DNA from: Schizophyllum amplum
Lineage: Eukaryota > Basidiomycota > Agaricomycetes > Agaricales > Schizophyllaceae
DNA length: 64,000 bases
Assembly: GCA_007026445.1 (NCBI GenBank)
Contig: VDMD01000026.1
Location: 248,001-312,000 of the forward strand
Direction: 5' to 3'
Shown here: positions 22,261-33,905 of the stretch, piece by piece
Layout: the number at the start of each line of letters is the position of its first letter
Numbering within the stretch: position 1 is the stretch's first letter
The notes under the pieces: model-generated
The model's input: the letters and a program-made list of their open reading frames with translations, nothing else
Database searches by the model: none
Told to the model about the DNA's origin: nothing
Translations under genes and position numbers: made by a program

Positions 22261-23928
22261 TTACCATCCACGGCGTCGCGCCAACCTGTGGGTCCTATCT
22301 GTATTCGTTTGCCTGACGCTGATTGTTTGCTTTTTGCTTGTGCTTGCCGCCCGCGAAAACATCAGACGAACTGCCGACCTCCCGGGGGTCTTGACACTTT
22401 CTTCTCCGCGGAAGGTCTCACAGACTTGGTAAGCCTTCATCTCTTTCTACTGTTGAAAGCAGGCTGCGCGGCTCGAGGCGCCTTGCAGACAAGTTCGTCT
22501 CGCTCATATGCTGATATTCTTCTTGCCAGCGCCGTCGAGCCCAGGATGCGAGCGCCGAATGAGCTTCAAAGACCTCGGGAGCATCCTGTCGGCGCGGGCT
22601 TCCAGACGTATGCGCGACGCCAAGCTCAAGTAGCGGCGACCGCGCTCGAAAGACGACAGACGTACCTAGAACGGCAGCCGGTCCGTCGCGCAGCGGCCGA
22701 GCTTGCTCATGCGAGATCTGCGACCTGCGACGTGTTGCCTATCTCGTACCTTGACCTCCGGGTGTTGTAATCTGGGAGGGTCGGGCATCCCAAGTCAGAA
22801 TACGAGGTATGTTGTGCGGCTCCCTCCTCTTTGAAAGTGTCGCCTCATGTTCGGATGTGCTAGTCACCCAGAACCTCCCGAATCACGTCAGTGGCACGCT
22901 TCAACGTCAGCGTTGTTCCTCTTACGGTCCGTCTGGCGCCGGACACGCGGAGGCACAGGCTCGACTCGACGAAGGCGATAGCGGCGCTCAAGGTCAGTCA
23001 TACTCGCTCTTGCTAGTGCGGCGGTCATCGTGACGACTTGTGTCAGCTTGTTGCCCTTGACACCGGTCCCTGCTCATACATTGACCCGCAAGAAGGGCTC
23101 TGAAGACGTGCATGGCGGGGTGAGGATTCATACCTGTCAAGTCGCGCATGTCTCATGAGACCAGATAGTAATACATGAAAGGAAGGTTACCTGATGCCAG
23201 TTCCCGCCCGTCTCGTTGGGATGCATGGATCATCGCCGACGGTCAGGGCTTGCCGCCTACGCGTACGTCACCTTCGTCTCTACTTACGAGTAAGCAGCTT
23301 TGACTCCTTTGAAGGGCCCTTGTCCCGCCGTATGAATGCTGTACGAGCCTCTATCCAGGCGTTCTCGTGCGTGACTTTTCTCGTCTCGTGGATTCTAGCA
23401 CTCATTCTCCTTCTTAGACTCTAAAGCGCGACCTGTGGCTCTTCATGGAACCGCAACACCGGCGATGTCCATTCCGGAACGCAAATCGGTCTCCATCAAC
23501 GTACAGCAGGGCAGGCGAATGCGCAGGCGGAGAACCCGGCACGCGCTGTTGGCCAGCATTGCGTATACGTCGGAGTCAGGCGCAGGCGGTGGCCCCTCTC
23601 GTTCTCGACGGCATGATGTGGTCAAAGCAATGAAGGAAATGCATGAACCGTGGTCTCAGGTGAATGCTCAATTATAACTGGCCTGCACAATATGTCTTCA
23701 ATGTCTACCACCCGTCAAAAGTTCTTCGGCGCTTGCTCCAACAGCGGAGCTCGCCGCCAGCGCACCCCGGCGCCTCGCTCGGTCGGCTTCGCGGTGGTCC
23801 CTCGGACGAGAAGGCCTGTCCGTGATTAGATATATATATCATGCACTCAGTCGTCACTGAAAGTGGTACACTCTCTTGCAAATAAGTAGTTGAGTCGTAC
23901 ACCATTCGCTTGAACAAGTAAACACATT

Positions 23929-24115
23929 TCATGAATGAGCAGCTTCCCATACATCCAACGCTATGCACTCCTGTAGAGCGTCCTCTGGCTCCCAGGTATC
24001 ATAATCTGGACCCCACCCCAGCCAGCGTACAAGGTAGAGGACACATTCTTCGAGAACCCCGCAACCGACGCATCGCTCGATCGCGTACTCCTCCTCGTCA
24101 TTGGCATTGAGAGGG
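23929..24115 (-). pseudogene. Truncated, mosaic chromodomain gene end
   Basis: The minus strand encodes the C-terminal chromodomain exon only. Its second half (YLVRWLGWGPDYDTWEP...) is identical to the B chromodomain proteins. Its first half (NANDEEEYAIERCVGCG) differs at about 6 of 20 positions from NANGEEEYEIERFVDCG. Upstream, the expected first exon is missing, because an oppositely oriented element begins at 24163. It is a broken third member of the B chromodomain family. Confidence 0.65.
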
Positions 24116-24388
24116 CGCGCCAGCGAGACACGCAGGGCTGCACACGAACATGTCGAAGGTTCAAGCGAGTCGCTCCCCTCATCGCTTCTTTGGTCGGGCC
24201 GAAGCTTCGACTGCTCGCGATCTGCAAGAGGGTCTTTCCGCCGTCGTGCACGACGACGACAAGGTAGGAGATGCGGAGAAGGGGAGGAGGCGGGCTGCAG
24301 GGAGGGCACATCAGCGGGCGCAGAGAACAAGAAGAAGAGAGCAAGAGATATTATTACTATTAAGCATCATTGGTTCATGGCCAAAGAC

Positions 24389-24439
24389 GGTAATCGCACT
24401 GACTAAAATGGTAATCGCCTTTCGAAAGCGGTAATCGTC
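24389..24439 (+). repeat. Three GGTAATCGC iterons, D1
   Basis: GGTAATCGCA (24389), GGTAATCGCC (24410) and GGTAATCGTC (24430), spaced 21 and 20 bp. They lie about 0.95 kb upstream of the chromodomain start, the same place as in element A. Confidence 0.85.
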
Positions 24440-24947
24440 CGTGGAGACATCGGGGTTTCCCGAACCTCGTCGCGGCTGACTCTCTCATGCGCGGCTGCAC
24501 CGTCTCCGAGTCCATGGCTGATGTACGGCTCCCTGGTGTCGATGCCGCTCTGGCTCTGGTCTCTCTGTCCGGCGAACATCGGGGGCGTCGAGGAGGAGGC
24601 CGATGAAGGCGTCGTCCCAGTCATTCAGCGGAAATCGTGCTAGATGATCCGTCTTTCGCGACAACGATGGGCGGCGGCGACGAGCGGCGGCGGCGCCCTG
24701 GCGGTGCCCTCACAGCGATTGCAAGACTGCTAGCCGCCGCGGCGGGCCGCGTGGAATCACCGGCTGGCCGACCAGTCCTCCGTCGCGCGTCTTCCAGTCG
24801 GATCAGTGTTTTTTTTCTTTTTTTCTTGGGGCTTCCGGTCTGGAGAGCAGCGCTGCAGCACTTCCGGATCCGACGATACAGGTGCGTTCGTAATCTTGCT
24901 ATCTATCACATACGTTGACGAGCGCTGCAGACCTCTTGCTGGCGCAC

Positions 24948-24982
24948 TCTCCATCTCCATCTCCATCTCCATCTCCATCTCC
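24948..24982. repeat. CTCCAT hexamer repeat, D1
   Basis: About five and a half tandem copies of CTCCAT. It is duplicated at 31338-31372. Confidence 0.9.
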
Positions 24983-25273
24983 GAGCTCAGCCACCTCTCG
25001 TCTCTATTCTCGCTGCTCTCCTACAGCCTCACCCACTCGTGGAAACGGGGCGCTGTCGATGGCGTTCGGTGTGGCCCCTCGTCTTCACGCGCACTTTACC
25101 CTGTAACACGATCTCCGCCAGGCGGCCTACCCGAACCCGCTCAAAGGCCAGTCTTCTCCTGTCTGTAATCAGTTAAGCCCGAATCATCTGCATGTACGTC
25201 ATCCGGAATTCGGCCTTTGTGCGGGACAAGTGCTCCTTTGTGCTCGATCTAACCTTTGTCCAGGGCTCGGCGA

Positions 25274-25283
25274 CCTTTATAAT
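25274..25283 (+). promoter_or_regulatory. TATA box of the B chromodomain gene, D1
   Basis: CTTTATAATC about 60-70 bp before the start codon. Element A has CTTTATAATA at the matching place. Confidence 0.6.
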
Positions 25284-25342
25284 CAGTGCAAGGGCATCCT
25301 GATCTGCCCACCTCTCCGACCACCACCAGCAACTCCGTTACC

Positions 25343-25847
25343 ATGTCCGGAAGGCGCACCGCTCGTATGACCACTGGACCGGAATACTTTTTCAAGAAAC
25401 ATCCGCACCTGCAAGGCCTCCAACGCGTCGAGGACATGGCTAGCCGCGGTCCGAACTTCGCAGGCCGTGCAAGCCCTGCGCTGGGAAGGTCAGACACAGA
25501 CTCGATGTCTGAACATGGTGCGCGGACTTGAGATATCTGACCGCCGTCGTTCACTCATTCGCACATACGCAGATACTTCAGAGTGCACGCACAGTGAGGT
25601 CCACTCTGCGCGAAGTAGTCTCAACTCCCACCACCCTCACTTGTGGTACCCGGGACCCATCATCAATGCTAATGGCGAGGAGGAGTACGAGATCGAGCGA
25701 TTCGTCGATTGCGGGGTTTCCGAAGAAGGCGACGTCCTCTACCTTGTACGCTGGCTGGGGTGGGGTCCAGATTATGATACCTGGGAGCCAGAGGACGCTC
25801 TACAGGAGTGCATAGCGTTGGATGTATGGGAAGCTGCTCATTCATGA
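25343..25847 (+). CDS. Small chromodomain protein, element B copy D1
   Basis: Exons 25343-25517 and 25573-25847, with a 55-nt intron (GTGCGC...CGCAG). The joint keeps frame and creates an Asp codon. The product is 149 aa starting MSGRRTARMTTG. The chromodomain occupies the C-terminal third: EEEYEIERF, the core YLVRWLGWGPDYDTWEPE, and a C-terminal helix ending EAAHS. The aromatic cage positions Y, W and W look intact, so methyl-lysine binding is plausible. As in element A, exon 2 is 275 nt long. This shared structure makes the A and B genes homologues despite low similarity in their first exons. No partner domain is present. Confidence 0.75.
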
Positions 25848-25853
25848 AATGTA

Positions 25854-26670
25854 CATCTTTGTTTAAGCCGATGATGCCCAGTTCGACGATGATCTCCAGG
25901 AGTGTATGTCGCAATTTCCGACTCAGAGCATTGATGCGTAAGTCCCTAGCACGGATAGGCCGTTGCAGCACCGCGCAGGCGACCGAGCGAGCCGCCCGGT
26001 TGCACTCGGGCGGGGTGCGTCACAGCCAGTTGTCCTTCAGCAGTCAGAATTTGTTGTGGTACAATGGGATGCAGAGGAACCCATGCGATAATCATACTGG
26101 CCGACCGTCCTACCGCGAAGTGCCTGTATGGGCGCTCAAGCGCTTTGGTTCGGCATCTCCGTCTGACCATAACCTGGCGCCTGTCCTCGCTTCTGGGCCT
26201 CATTCGATTTGCGAGCTTCAAGCTTTCAGGCCTCAGGCTTCAGGTCACGTCGATCCCAGGCCTCCACGGTAGGATACGTGCAGTATCCCAGAGAGAAGTA
26301 GAGAACTCTTTTGGAACCAAAATTATTACTCTTTGAAGCGGAGCTGCGGAAATACTACGTAGAACCGCTGCAAAGTCCGAATCTACCGAGCTTCCACTAC
26401 TTGACTAACCACTCTGTCCCGCATTGCATGCGCCAACCGTATGATCGTTGAGCTGATAGGCTCTATGCATAACTGTTGCCATGGGGAGGCACTTGCACGG
26501 GAACAGAGACTGACTGGCGGGAAGAGCTGCTGCATGCGGAATGAGGACGCAAGAATGATGACACATTGTGCAAGAAAAACAGCTGTGTACTACAAGAAAT
26601 TCAGTAAGCAGAAGTACAGATTATTGTTGGACGTTCAAGGATCACACTCAGCCTCTGCAGCATCTCCATC
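25854..26670. other. No gene seen; diverged B sequence at the left edge
   Basis: The first 60 or so bases still resemble the start of the right arm (TTGTTTAAGC versus TTGTTCAAGC). The rest has no supported feature. Confidence 0.45.
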
Positions 26671-28413
26671 TTAGCGCACAATGCCTCCGCTGTTAATCAC
26701 CTTGCGGTACATCGCCGCGTCCAAGTCCGCAATGTCCATGTCGGTCACCACCGATATTCCTCCCCGTACGCCGATTAGACCTGCGAAGGCAGCACCGCAG
26801 TTGCCGTGGAGCACGTGCCCGTCGGTGAGGCAGGTCAATGAGTCCAAGTTAGGTAACGAGACCGGACCTCCACCTTCACCAGGAGGCTTTGTCTGTGTAA
26901 GCTGCAACACGATCGCGCGCATGTTCATTGCGCCGCGGCCTTGTTGCCGCTTGCCATCCTCGCGCACCGTCAAGTCCTTGACGTTATTGGTCAGGTCCCA
27001 CAGCTGCGTGATGTCCTGCGTGATGATGCCGTCGTCGTCCAATTTCATCCTAACGAGGGTTAACTCGACGAGATGGGTGAGAACATGAGCGGGGTGACTG
27101 CGAACGCGGGTGAGGTCCCCGTCAACCATGGTCAGCTCCCGCAGAACTGGGAGGGAGAGGTTCGAAATGCAGTCACAAGCGGCACCCTGAAGATGCATCG
27201 TGTGCAACCGCTGTAGGATCACAGAAGGTAAATGGGCGGGCAAGGACATGTGGCCCAAGCACAGCAGCGTGAGGTGCTCAAGCGTGGCCGCATACTTGTC
27301 GAGTGTTTCGCGGAGAGGCTCTGATAAGATGTCCGTTTCAGGATGGGAGCACAGAGACAGCGTGGCCAGGGAGCGAAAATCAGGGAGCATGAGGTTGACC
27401 GGATCCAGGTCGATCTCGTCTTGATCCCAGAATCCGAAGTGCTCGTGACCGGAGACCACGATGTCTAGCGTGCGGAGGTTGGGCAGACAGGATAAGAAGC
27501 GGAAGTCAGTAGAGCGACGGATATGGCGACATTCCATACTGGCTGCCACCACGTTCGGAAGGTGGGTATCCGCTTGAAAGGACGTGTCCAGTCCTTCGAA
27601 GGACAGGTTTACCGTCTGCCATGCATCCGGGATCTCGCCCATCAAGGGGAATAGCTGGCGGAGGCTGAGAAACAGGGTGGGGTCATCCAGGTCGGCCGCG
27701 AGGTGGAGAGGGAGATGAGGCGCGCAGGCTCGATGCCTGTGGATCTGCTGCCGGACGACGCTGGGGAAGCTCGGAAGCGACCGACCGGAACGGCTAGGTG
27801 TTGTGACGCGTACGTGGGTCCAGGCGGGAGCGACACCCTCTGCGGCATATCTCCACATTTGGGATACACGACTTACGCCCTGCTCCAGAACGAGAGCGAT
27901 CTTGAACTCGTCCATGGCTTCGGTCATGTATGTGAAGATAGCGGTAAGCAGTTCTGCCGGCATACGGCGCACCGGTGCGCAAGCGGCTGCATGGACGGTG
28001 ATCTGCGCCGAAAGCTCTTCACGGAGGGTGCGTAGTCGGGTCTCCTCCATTTCTATGCTGGACACTGCGCCTTGCATAGCACGTGCGACTTGGGCGACAC
28101 GTGATGTTTCCGCGTGCGACAATTCATGGCCTGCACGAAGGGCCTGCCAAGAGATAATGGCCTGCGCATGCGCAAGTAATTGTTCTGGGTTCTGAAGGAC
28201 ATTGTGACGACTATCAAACGGCCGCAACAACAGGACACGCATGAATAGGCTCACCGTAGACCGGAATCCGATCCCTCCCAAGACAGGCGGAGCGTCCTGG
28301 GGGCTCACCGTCTCCGTCAAGAGCCCAATATCATCATGAGCCGTGTCTCCCATCTCGATTGGCGAGTGGCTCCGTCCTGTCGCTGCAGCATCAGCCGCAA
28401 ACATCTCCAACAT
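26671..28413 (-). CDS. F-box protein with coiled coil and leucine-rich region
   Basis: A single exon of 580 aa from ATG at 28413 (MLEMFAADAAATG). At residues about 120-170 a short coiled coil (EETRLRTLREELSAQI) leads into an F-box, PVRRMPAELLTAIFTYM. This order, with the helix directly before the F-box, is the hallmark of the large Agaricomycete F-box family. The remaining 400 residues have irregular leucine-rich motifs (LPNLRTLDIVVSG, LEHLTLLCLGHMSL, LVELTLVRMKL). The presumed role is substrate adaptor of an SCF ubiquitin ligase. It lies in the unique middle between the two B copies. Confidence 0.8.
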   Translation of the reverse strand: MLEMFAADAAATGRSHSPIEMGDTAHDDIGLLTETVSPQDAPPVLGGIGFRSTVSLFMRVLLLRPFDSRHNVLQNPEQLLAHAQAIISWQALRAGHELSHAETSRVAQVARAMQGAVSSIEMEETRLRTLREELSAQITVHAAACAPVRRMPAELLTAIFTYMTEAMDEFKIALVLEQGVSRVSQMWRYAAEGVAPAWTHVRVTTPSRSGRSLPSFPSVVRQQIHRHRACAPHLPLHLAADLDDPTLFLSLRQLFPLMGEIPDAWQTVNLSFEGLDTSFQADTHLPNVVAASMECRHIRRSTDFRFLSCLPNLRTLDIVVSGHEHFGFWDQDEIDLDPVNLMLPDFRSLATLSLCSHPETDILSEPLRETLDKYAATLEHLTLLCLGHMSLPAHLPSVILQRLHTMHLQGAACDCISNLSLPVLRELTMVDGDLTRVRSHPAHVLTHLVELTLVRMKLDDDGIITQDITQLWDLTNNVKDLTVREDGKRQQGRGAMNMRAIVLQLTQTKPPGEGGGPVSLPNLDSLTCLTDGHVLHGNCGAAFAGLIGVRGGISVVTDMDIADLDAAMYRKVINSGGIVR

Positions 28414-29461
28414 GTAGCACTAGGCTCACCGCGGCGCACAAAACTGTACAGGACAGAAAACAGCGAAAAGAAGACGCAGCGACAACGCAGCTCCGACTCG
28501 GATGAGCGCAAGAGCGAAGATGCTAAGCGCCGAGCATGAACTCGGTGACGCGGCAACCCGCGCTTCCACAACCACGTCACCGCGAGACGATGTCATTGAC
28601 ACGTGCGGGGGGGAAAATCAATAGCCCGCTTACACGTGCGTATAGTACTCATGCGCATGTCCTTCTGGAGTCTGAGAGAAACAAAAGGGTCGAATACTAA
28701 TAGGGGAATATGGCGCTGAACACCTTTCACGGGCTCATCGTTCATTGTGGTTCGTGCATGAATATGTCGGCCAATCTCATTGTACGTGTGCATTACAGAA
28801 TGGGACTTGGTAAGGAAGCCGGTCGGACCACAGCGCGCATGCCTCCGCCAGCTGGAGGTCCCGAAAAAGAGCCACTACAATGTTGTCAGTTTATAATATT
28901 GGGGCGGAGCGCAGAGGAACGCGGCGGCAGTCATTAGAAAGGGCAGATACAGGACCCGCCTGGAGTACGATAGCGACTATCTTGTACGGTACATCGGGAT
29001 GACGAGAAGGCATCGTATGGGGTGGTGCAGATCTACAACTGTAGGGTCAGTTAGAAAGGTGAACCAAAAGGAAGCCACTTACGAACAGGCAGCTTGAGTG
29101 GGCAAATTAAGCGTCATCGGTGGTGAGGACCTTCCACGAAGAGGCTGCGGCGTCTCCGCGAAGAGGCTACGGCGTCTCCGCGGGAGCCCCAAAGGAGGTT
29201 GTCATCTGTCGGGTGCTGCTGCCAATTAACCAGAATGACTGATGAATCAGTAGATTAAAGTTACTCAGAACATCTAGGGAATCGGCGACTTCGTGGTCGC
29301 TCACGGTCAAGGAAAATCTTCGCTCCCCGCAGGCTCTTGGCTGATGGTCTTGACTACGAGTTCACACGCAGGACAAAAACCAGGAGCCGCGACAAGACGC
29401 ATTGGGGTAGGATGAGAATGAGATAGTGATGTGCAAAATATACCAACGTAGGTCTCGTACA
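28414..29461. other. No gene seen; promoter side of the F-box gene
   Basis: About 1 kb without a supported gene. At 29137-29181 there is a 22-bp unit (CGAAGAGGCTGCGGCGTCTC plus CG) in two tandem copies. Confidence 0.5.
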
Positions 29462-30032
29462 TCAGGGTGGAGGGCCAAGGGAGGTGGAGGCAAGATCGTG
29501 ATCACCGGCGAGCTGCTCTTCAACCGTGAGCTCATGTACACGCTGGAGCACGGAACTCATGTTGGCAATCGTTCTGAGCGCAACCTCTCCCTGGTAGTTT
29601 GAGATGACCTGAAAGCCGGTTACGTCGGCAGAGCACGTACGCCCATTCTCTTCGCGAGCGAAGCATCCCGATTCCGAGACATGGTGGGGGTATTCAGCAG
29701 GCTGCGGCATGTTGAGGGGGTGACCACAGCGCGTGCAATCGCGGTACGTGCAGCTGGCTGCACCGCAGACGGCGTGGTTGCACGGACTGACGCTCATAAC
29801 GGCCACGCCACCGCAGCAGCCGCATTGCAGCAGATCCTTGGAGCGTTCCCCCTGGGAAATTTAGTTCTCCGTGACTGGAAGTCGGCGGAACACTCACCCA
29901 GACATTGGCGGACATTCGCAGCATCTGCATGTTGCCCTCGTCAGACGCCCTGCTGGCCTGAGCATCGTGCTGAAGCTTCTCAACCTCAACCTCGAGCGCC
30001 AGATCGGCCAGCTGCAGGCGAAGCTGGTCCAT
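29462..30032 (-). CDS. Coiled-coil protein with RING-like zinc finger
   Basis: Exons (minus strand) 30032-29898 and 29836-29462, with a 61-nt intron (GTGAGT...CCAAG) that keeps frame; 169 aa from the ATG at 30032. The open frame extends further upstream without an ATG, so the true start may lie in an earlier exon; a TATAAAA box is at about 30176-30185. The first 45 residues form a coiled coil (MDQLRLQLADLALEVEVEK). Exon 2 opens with a cysteine-rich unit: LQCGCCGG, PCNHAVCGAASC, RDCTRCGHP. The C-x-H-x2-C and C-x2-C spacing resembles a degenerate RING. An E3 ligase role is possible but the first zinc pair is unusual. The C-terminal part has no known motif. Confidence 0.55.
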
Positions 30033-30175
30033 GCATTGCTCCGAATGCGTAGCCGACTGCGCGGCGAGCGCATTGGCGTGGTCAACATCCTCCAATTTCA
30101 GCTTGAGGGCTCGAGGCTCCGCGTCTTTGATGAACAGGAGGCCCTTAGGGACCTTCACAGTAGCGGTTCGGTGAA

Positions 30176-30185
30176 GGTTTTATAG
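30176..30185 (-). promoter_or_regulatory. TATA box of the RING-like gene
   Basis: GCTATAAAAC on the minus strand, about 145 bp upstream of the ATG used here. That distance allows a short upstream exon. Confidence 0.45.
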
Positions 30186-30778
30186 CCGGTTTGGTGAAAA
30201 TCCAGGGCCAAATCCTCACCGAACCTCTAATCAAGCATCAATGGAACTCGCTACCAAACCTACTGTGAAAGTCCCAATTGACGAAGGCCTGCGGAGGCGT
30301 GAGTATAAGCTCTGCATGGAGATTGTATCATACAAGAACGGCGGGAGAACACGCAAGCCGTTCAGGAACAGAGGCCATGATGAAGGAAGGGAAGGACGGG
30401 ACTGCGGAGAGCAAACCTCTGGGACTGTGAGAGCGAGTGCCGCGACACGTAAGTATTAGGAATGGAGGTTTGATGCCCAGTCACGAGGGGAGGATATCAT
30501 CAGCCACATTGTGTGAGTGCCAAACCTTACATACGCGCAGCACCGACTCCACCGCTGTAAGCGAGTCGCTCCCGCTTCTTTGGTCGGGCCGAAGCTTCGA
30601 CTGCTCGCGATCTGCAAGAGGGTCTTTCCGCCGTCGTGCACGACGACGACAAGGTAGGAGATGCGGAGAAGGGGAGGAGGCGGGCTGCAGGGAGGGCACA
30701 TCAGCGGGCGCAGAGAACAAGAAGAAGAGAGCAAGAGATATTATTACTATTAAGCATCATTGGTTCATGGCCAAAGAC

Positions 30779-30829
30779 GGTAATCGCACTGACTAAAATG
30801 GTAATCGCCTTTCGAAAGCGGTAATCGTC
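30779..30829 (+). repeat. Three GGTAATCGC iterons, D2
   Basis: Copies at 30779, 30800 and 30820; same sequences and spacing as in D1. Confidence 0.85.
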
Positions 30830-31337
30830 CGTGGAGACATCGGGGTTTCCCGAACCTCGTCGCGGCTGACTCTCTCATGCGCGGCTGCACCGTCTCCGAG
30901 TCCATGGCTGATGTACGGCTCCCTGGTGTCGATGCCGCTCTGGCTCTGGTCTCTCTGTCCGGCGAACATCGGGGGCGTCGAGGAGGAGGCCGATGAAGGC
31001 GTCGTCCCAGTCATTCAGCGGAAATCGTGCTAGATGATCCGTCTTTCGCGACAACGATGGGCGGCGGCGACGAGCGGCGGCGGCGCCCTGGCGGTGCCCT
31101 CACAGCGATTGCAAGACTGCTAGCCGCCGCGGCGGGCCGCGTGGAATCACCGGCTGGCCGACCAGTCCTCCGTCGCGCGTCTTCCAGTCGGATCAGTGTT
31201 TTTTTTCTTTTTTTCTTGGGGCTTCCGGTCTGGAGAGCAGCGCTGCAGCACTTCCGGATCCGACGATACAGGTGCGTTCGTAATCTTGCTATCTATCACA
31301 TACGTTGACGAGCGCTGCAGACCTCTTGCTGGCGCAC

Positions 31338-31372
31338 TCTCCATCTCCATCTCCATCTCCATCTCCATCTCC
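31338..31372. repeat. CTCCAT hexamer repeat, D2
   Basis: Same length as in D1, about five and a half units. No length change since the duplication. Confidence 0.9.
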
Positions 31373-31663
31373 GAGCTCAGCCACCTCTCGTCTCTATTCT
31401 CGCTGCTCTCCTACAGCCTCACCCACTCGTGGAAACGGGGCGCTGTCGATGGCGTTCGGTGTGGCCCCTCGTCTTCACGCGCACTTTACCCTGTAACACG
31501 ATCTCCGCCAGGCGGCCTACCCGAACCCGCTCAAAGGCCAGTCTTCTCCTGTCTGTAATCAGTTAAGCCCGAATCATCTGCATGTACGTCATCCGGAATT
31601 CGGCCTTTGTGCGGGACAAGTGCTCCTTTGTGCTCGATCTAACCTTTGTCCAGGGCTCGGCGA

Positions 31664-31673
31664 CCTTTATAAT
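31664..31673 (+). promoter_or_regulatory. TATA box of the B chromodomain gene, D2
   Basis: CTTTATAATC, identical to D1. Confidence 0.6.
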
Positions 31674-31732
31674 CAGTGCAAGGGCATCCTGATCTGCCCA
31701 CCTCTCCGACCACCACCAGCAACTCCGTTACC

Positions 31733-32237
31733 ATGTCCGGAAGGCGCACCGCTCGTATGACCACTGGACCGGAATACTTTTTCAAGAAACATCCGCACCT
31801 GCAAGGCCTCCAACGCGTCGAGGACATGGCTAGCCGCGGTCCGAACTTCGCAGGCCGTGCAAGCCCTGCGCTGGGAAGGTCAGACACAGACTCGATGTCT
31901 GAACATGGTGCGCGGACTTGAGATATCTGACCGCCGTCGTTCACTCATTCGCACATACGCAGATACTTCAGAGTGCACGCACAGTGAGGTCCACTCTGCG
32001 CGAAGTAGTCTCAACTCCCACCACCCTCACTTGTGGTACCCGGGACCCATCATCAATGCTAATGGCGAGGAGGAGTACGAGATCGAGCGATTCGTCGATT
32101 GCGGGGTTTCCGAAGAAGGCGACGTCCTCTACCTTGTACGCTGGCTGGGGTGGGGTCCAGATTATGATACCTGGGAGCCAGAGGACGCTCTACAGGAGTG
32201 CATAGCGTTGGATGTATGGGAAGCTGCTCATTCATGA
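31733..32237 (+). CDS. Small chromodomain protein, element B copy D2
   Basis: Exons 31733-31907 and 31963-32237; the 149-aa protein is the same as that from D1. It is the upstream gene of a two-gene tandem: the TET/JBP-like gene copy starts 3.4 kb downstream on the same strand. In the left locus the same order is seen on the minus strand (chromodomain remnant, then the complete dioxygenase gene). The repeated pairing suggests that the chromodomain protein and the dioxygenase travel as one unit; whether they act together is inference. Confidence 0.75.
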
Positions 32238-33905
32238 AATGTGTTTACTTGTTCAAGCGAATGGTGTACGACTCAACTACTTATTTGCAAGAGAGTGTAC
32301 CACTTTCAGTGACGACTGAGTGCATGATATATATATCTAATCACGGACAGGCCTTCTCGTCCGAGGGACCACCGCGAAGCCGACCGAGCGAGGCGCCGGG
32401 GTGCGCTGGCGGCGAGCTCCGCTGTTGGAGCAAGCGCCGAAGAACTTTTGACGGGTGGTAGACATTGAAGACATATTGTGCAGGCCAGTTATAATTGAGC
32501 ATTCACCTGAGACCACGGTTCATGCATTTCCTTCATTGCTTTGACCACATCATGCCGTCGAGAACGAGAGGGGCCACCGCCTGCGCCTGACTCCGACGTA
32601 TACGCAATGCTGGCCAACAGCGCGTGCCGGGTTCTCCGCCTGCGCATTCGCCTGCCCTGCTGTACGTTGATGGAGACCGATTTGCGTTCCGGAATGGACA
32701 TCGCCGGTGTTGCGGTTCCATGAAGAGCCACAGGTCGCGCTTTAGAGTCTAAGAAGGAGAATGAGTGCTAGAATCCACGAGACGAGAAAAGTCACGCACG
32801 AGAACGCCTGGATAGAGGCTCGTACAGCATTCATACGGCGGGACAAGGGCCCTTCAAAGGAGTCAAAGCTGCTTACTCGTAAGTAGAGACGAAGGTGACG
32901 TACGCGTAGGCGGCAAGCCCTGACCGTCGGCGATGATCCATGCATCCCAACGAGACGGGCGGGAACTGGCATCAGGTAACCTTCCTTTCATGTATTACTA
33001 TCTGGTCTCATGAGACATGCGCGACTTGACAGGTATGAATCCTCACCCCGCCATGCACGTCTTCAGAGCCCTTCTTGCGGGTCAATGTATGAGCAGGGAC
33101 CGGTGTCAAGGGCAACAAGCTGACACAAGTCGTCACGATGACCGCCGCACTAGCAAGAGCGAGTATGACTGACCTTGAGCGCCGCTATCGCCTTCGTCGA
33201 GTCGAGCCTGTGCCTCCGCGTGTCCGGCGCCAGACGGACCGTAAGAGGAACAACGCTGACGTTGAAGCGTGCCACTGACGTGATTCGGGAGGTTCTGGGT
33301 GACTAGCACATCCGAACATGAGGCGACACTTTCAAAGAGGAGGGAGCCGCACAACATACCTCGTATTCTGACTTGGGATGCCCGACCCTCCCAGATTACA
33401 ACACCCGGAGGTCAAGGTACGAGATAGGCAACACGTCGCAGGTCGCAGATCTCGCATGAGCAAGCTCGGCCGCTGCGCGACGGACCGGCTGCCGTTCTAG
33501 GTACGTCTGTCGTCTTTCGAGCGCGGTCGCCGCTACTTGAGCTTGGCGTCGCGCATACGTCTGGAAGCCCGCGCCGACAGGATGCTCCCGAGGTCTTTGA
33601 AGCTCATTCGGCGCTCGCATCCTGGGCTCGACGGCGCTGGCAAGAAGAATATCAGCATATGAGCGAGACGAACTTGTCTGCAAGGCGCCTCGAGCCGCGC
33701 AGCCTGCTTTCAACAGTAGAAAGAGATGAAGGCTTACCAAGTCTGTGAGACCTTCCGCGGAGAAGAAAGTGTCAAGACCCCCGGGAGGTCGGCAGTTCGT
33801 CTGATGTTTTCGCGGGCGGCAAGCACAAGCAAAAAGCAAACAATCAGCGTCAGGCAAACGAATACAGATAGGACCCACAGGTTGGCGCGACGCCGTGGAT
33901 GGTAA

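Larger units (their letters stand above)
20181..24042 (-). repeat. Left arm of a 3.86-kb inverted repeat (element B)
   Basis: Position x here pairs with 56166 - x in the right arm (32124-35986). Apart from a few substitutions near 20545 and a 1-bp difference at the outer edge, the two arms look identical. The arm holds the promoter and first 120 or so codons of the TET/JBP-like gene, a spacer, and the last part of a chromodomain gene. Identity stops inside the chromodomain at 24042, after which the sequences remain homologous but diverged. Confidence 0.9.
24163..25853 (+). repeat. Direct repeat D1: 5' part of element B
   Basis: It matches 30559-32243 in the same orientation, with one 6-bp indel near the start and otherwise no difference that I noticed. 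It contains three iterons, a T-rich tract, a CTCCAT hexamer repeat, a TATA box and a complete chromodomain gene. After 25853 the copies drop to weak homology. Confidence 0.9.
30559..32243 (+). repeat. Direct repeat D2: 5' part of element B
   Basis: The counterpart of 24163-25853. Here it continues directly into the right arm, so D2 plus the right arm (30559-35986) is the most complete contiguous copy of element B in the window, about 5.4 kb. Confidence 0.9.

Noticed and set aside
33396..33878. 160-codon frame in the element B arm (mirrored at 22288-22770)
   Set aside because: No domain and no supporting introns; same duplication argument.
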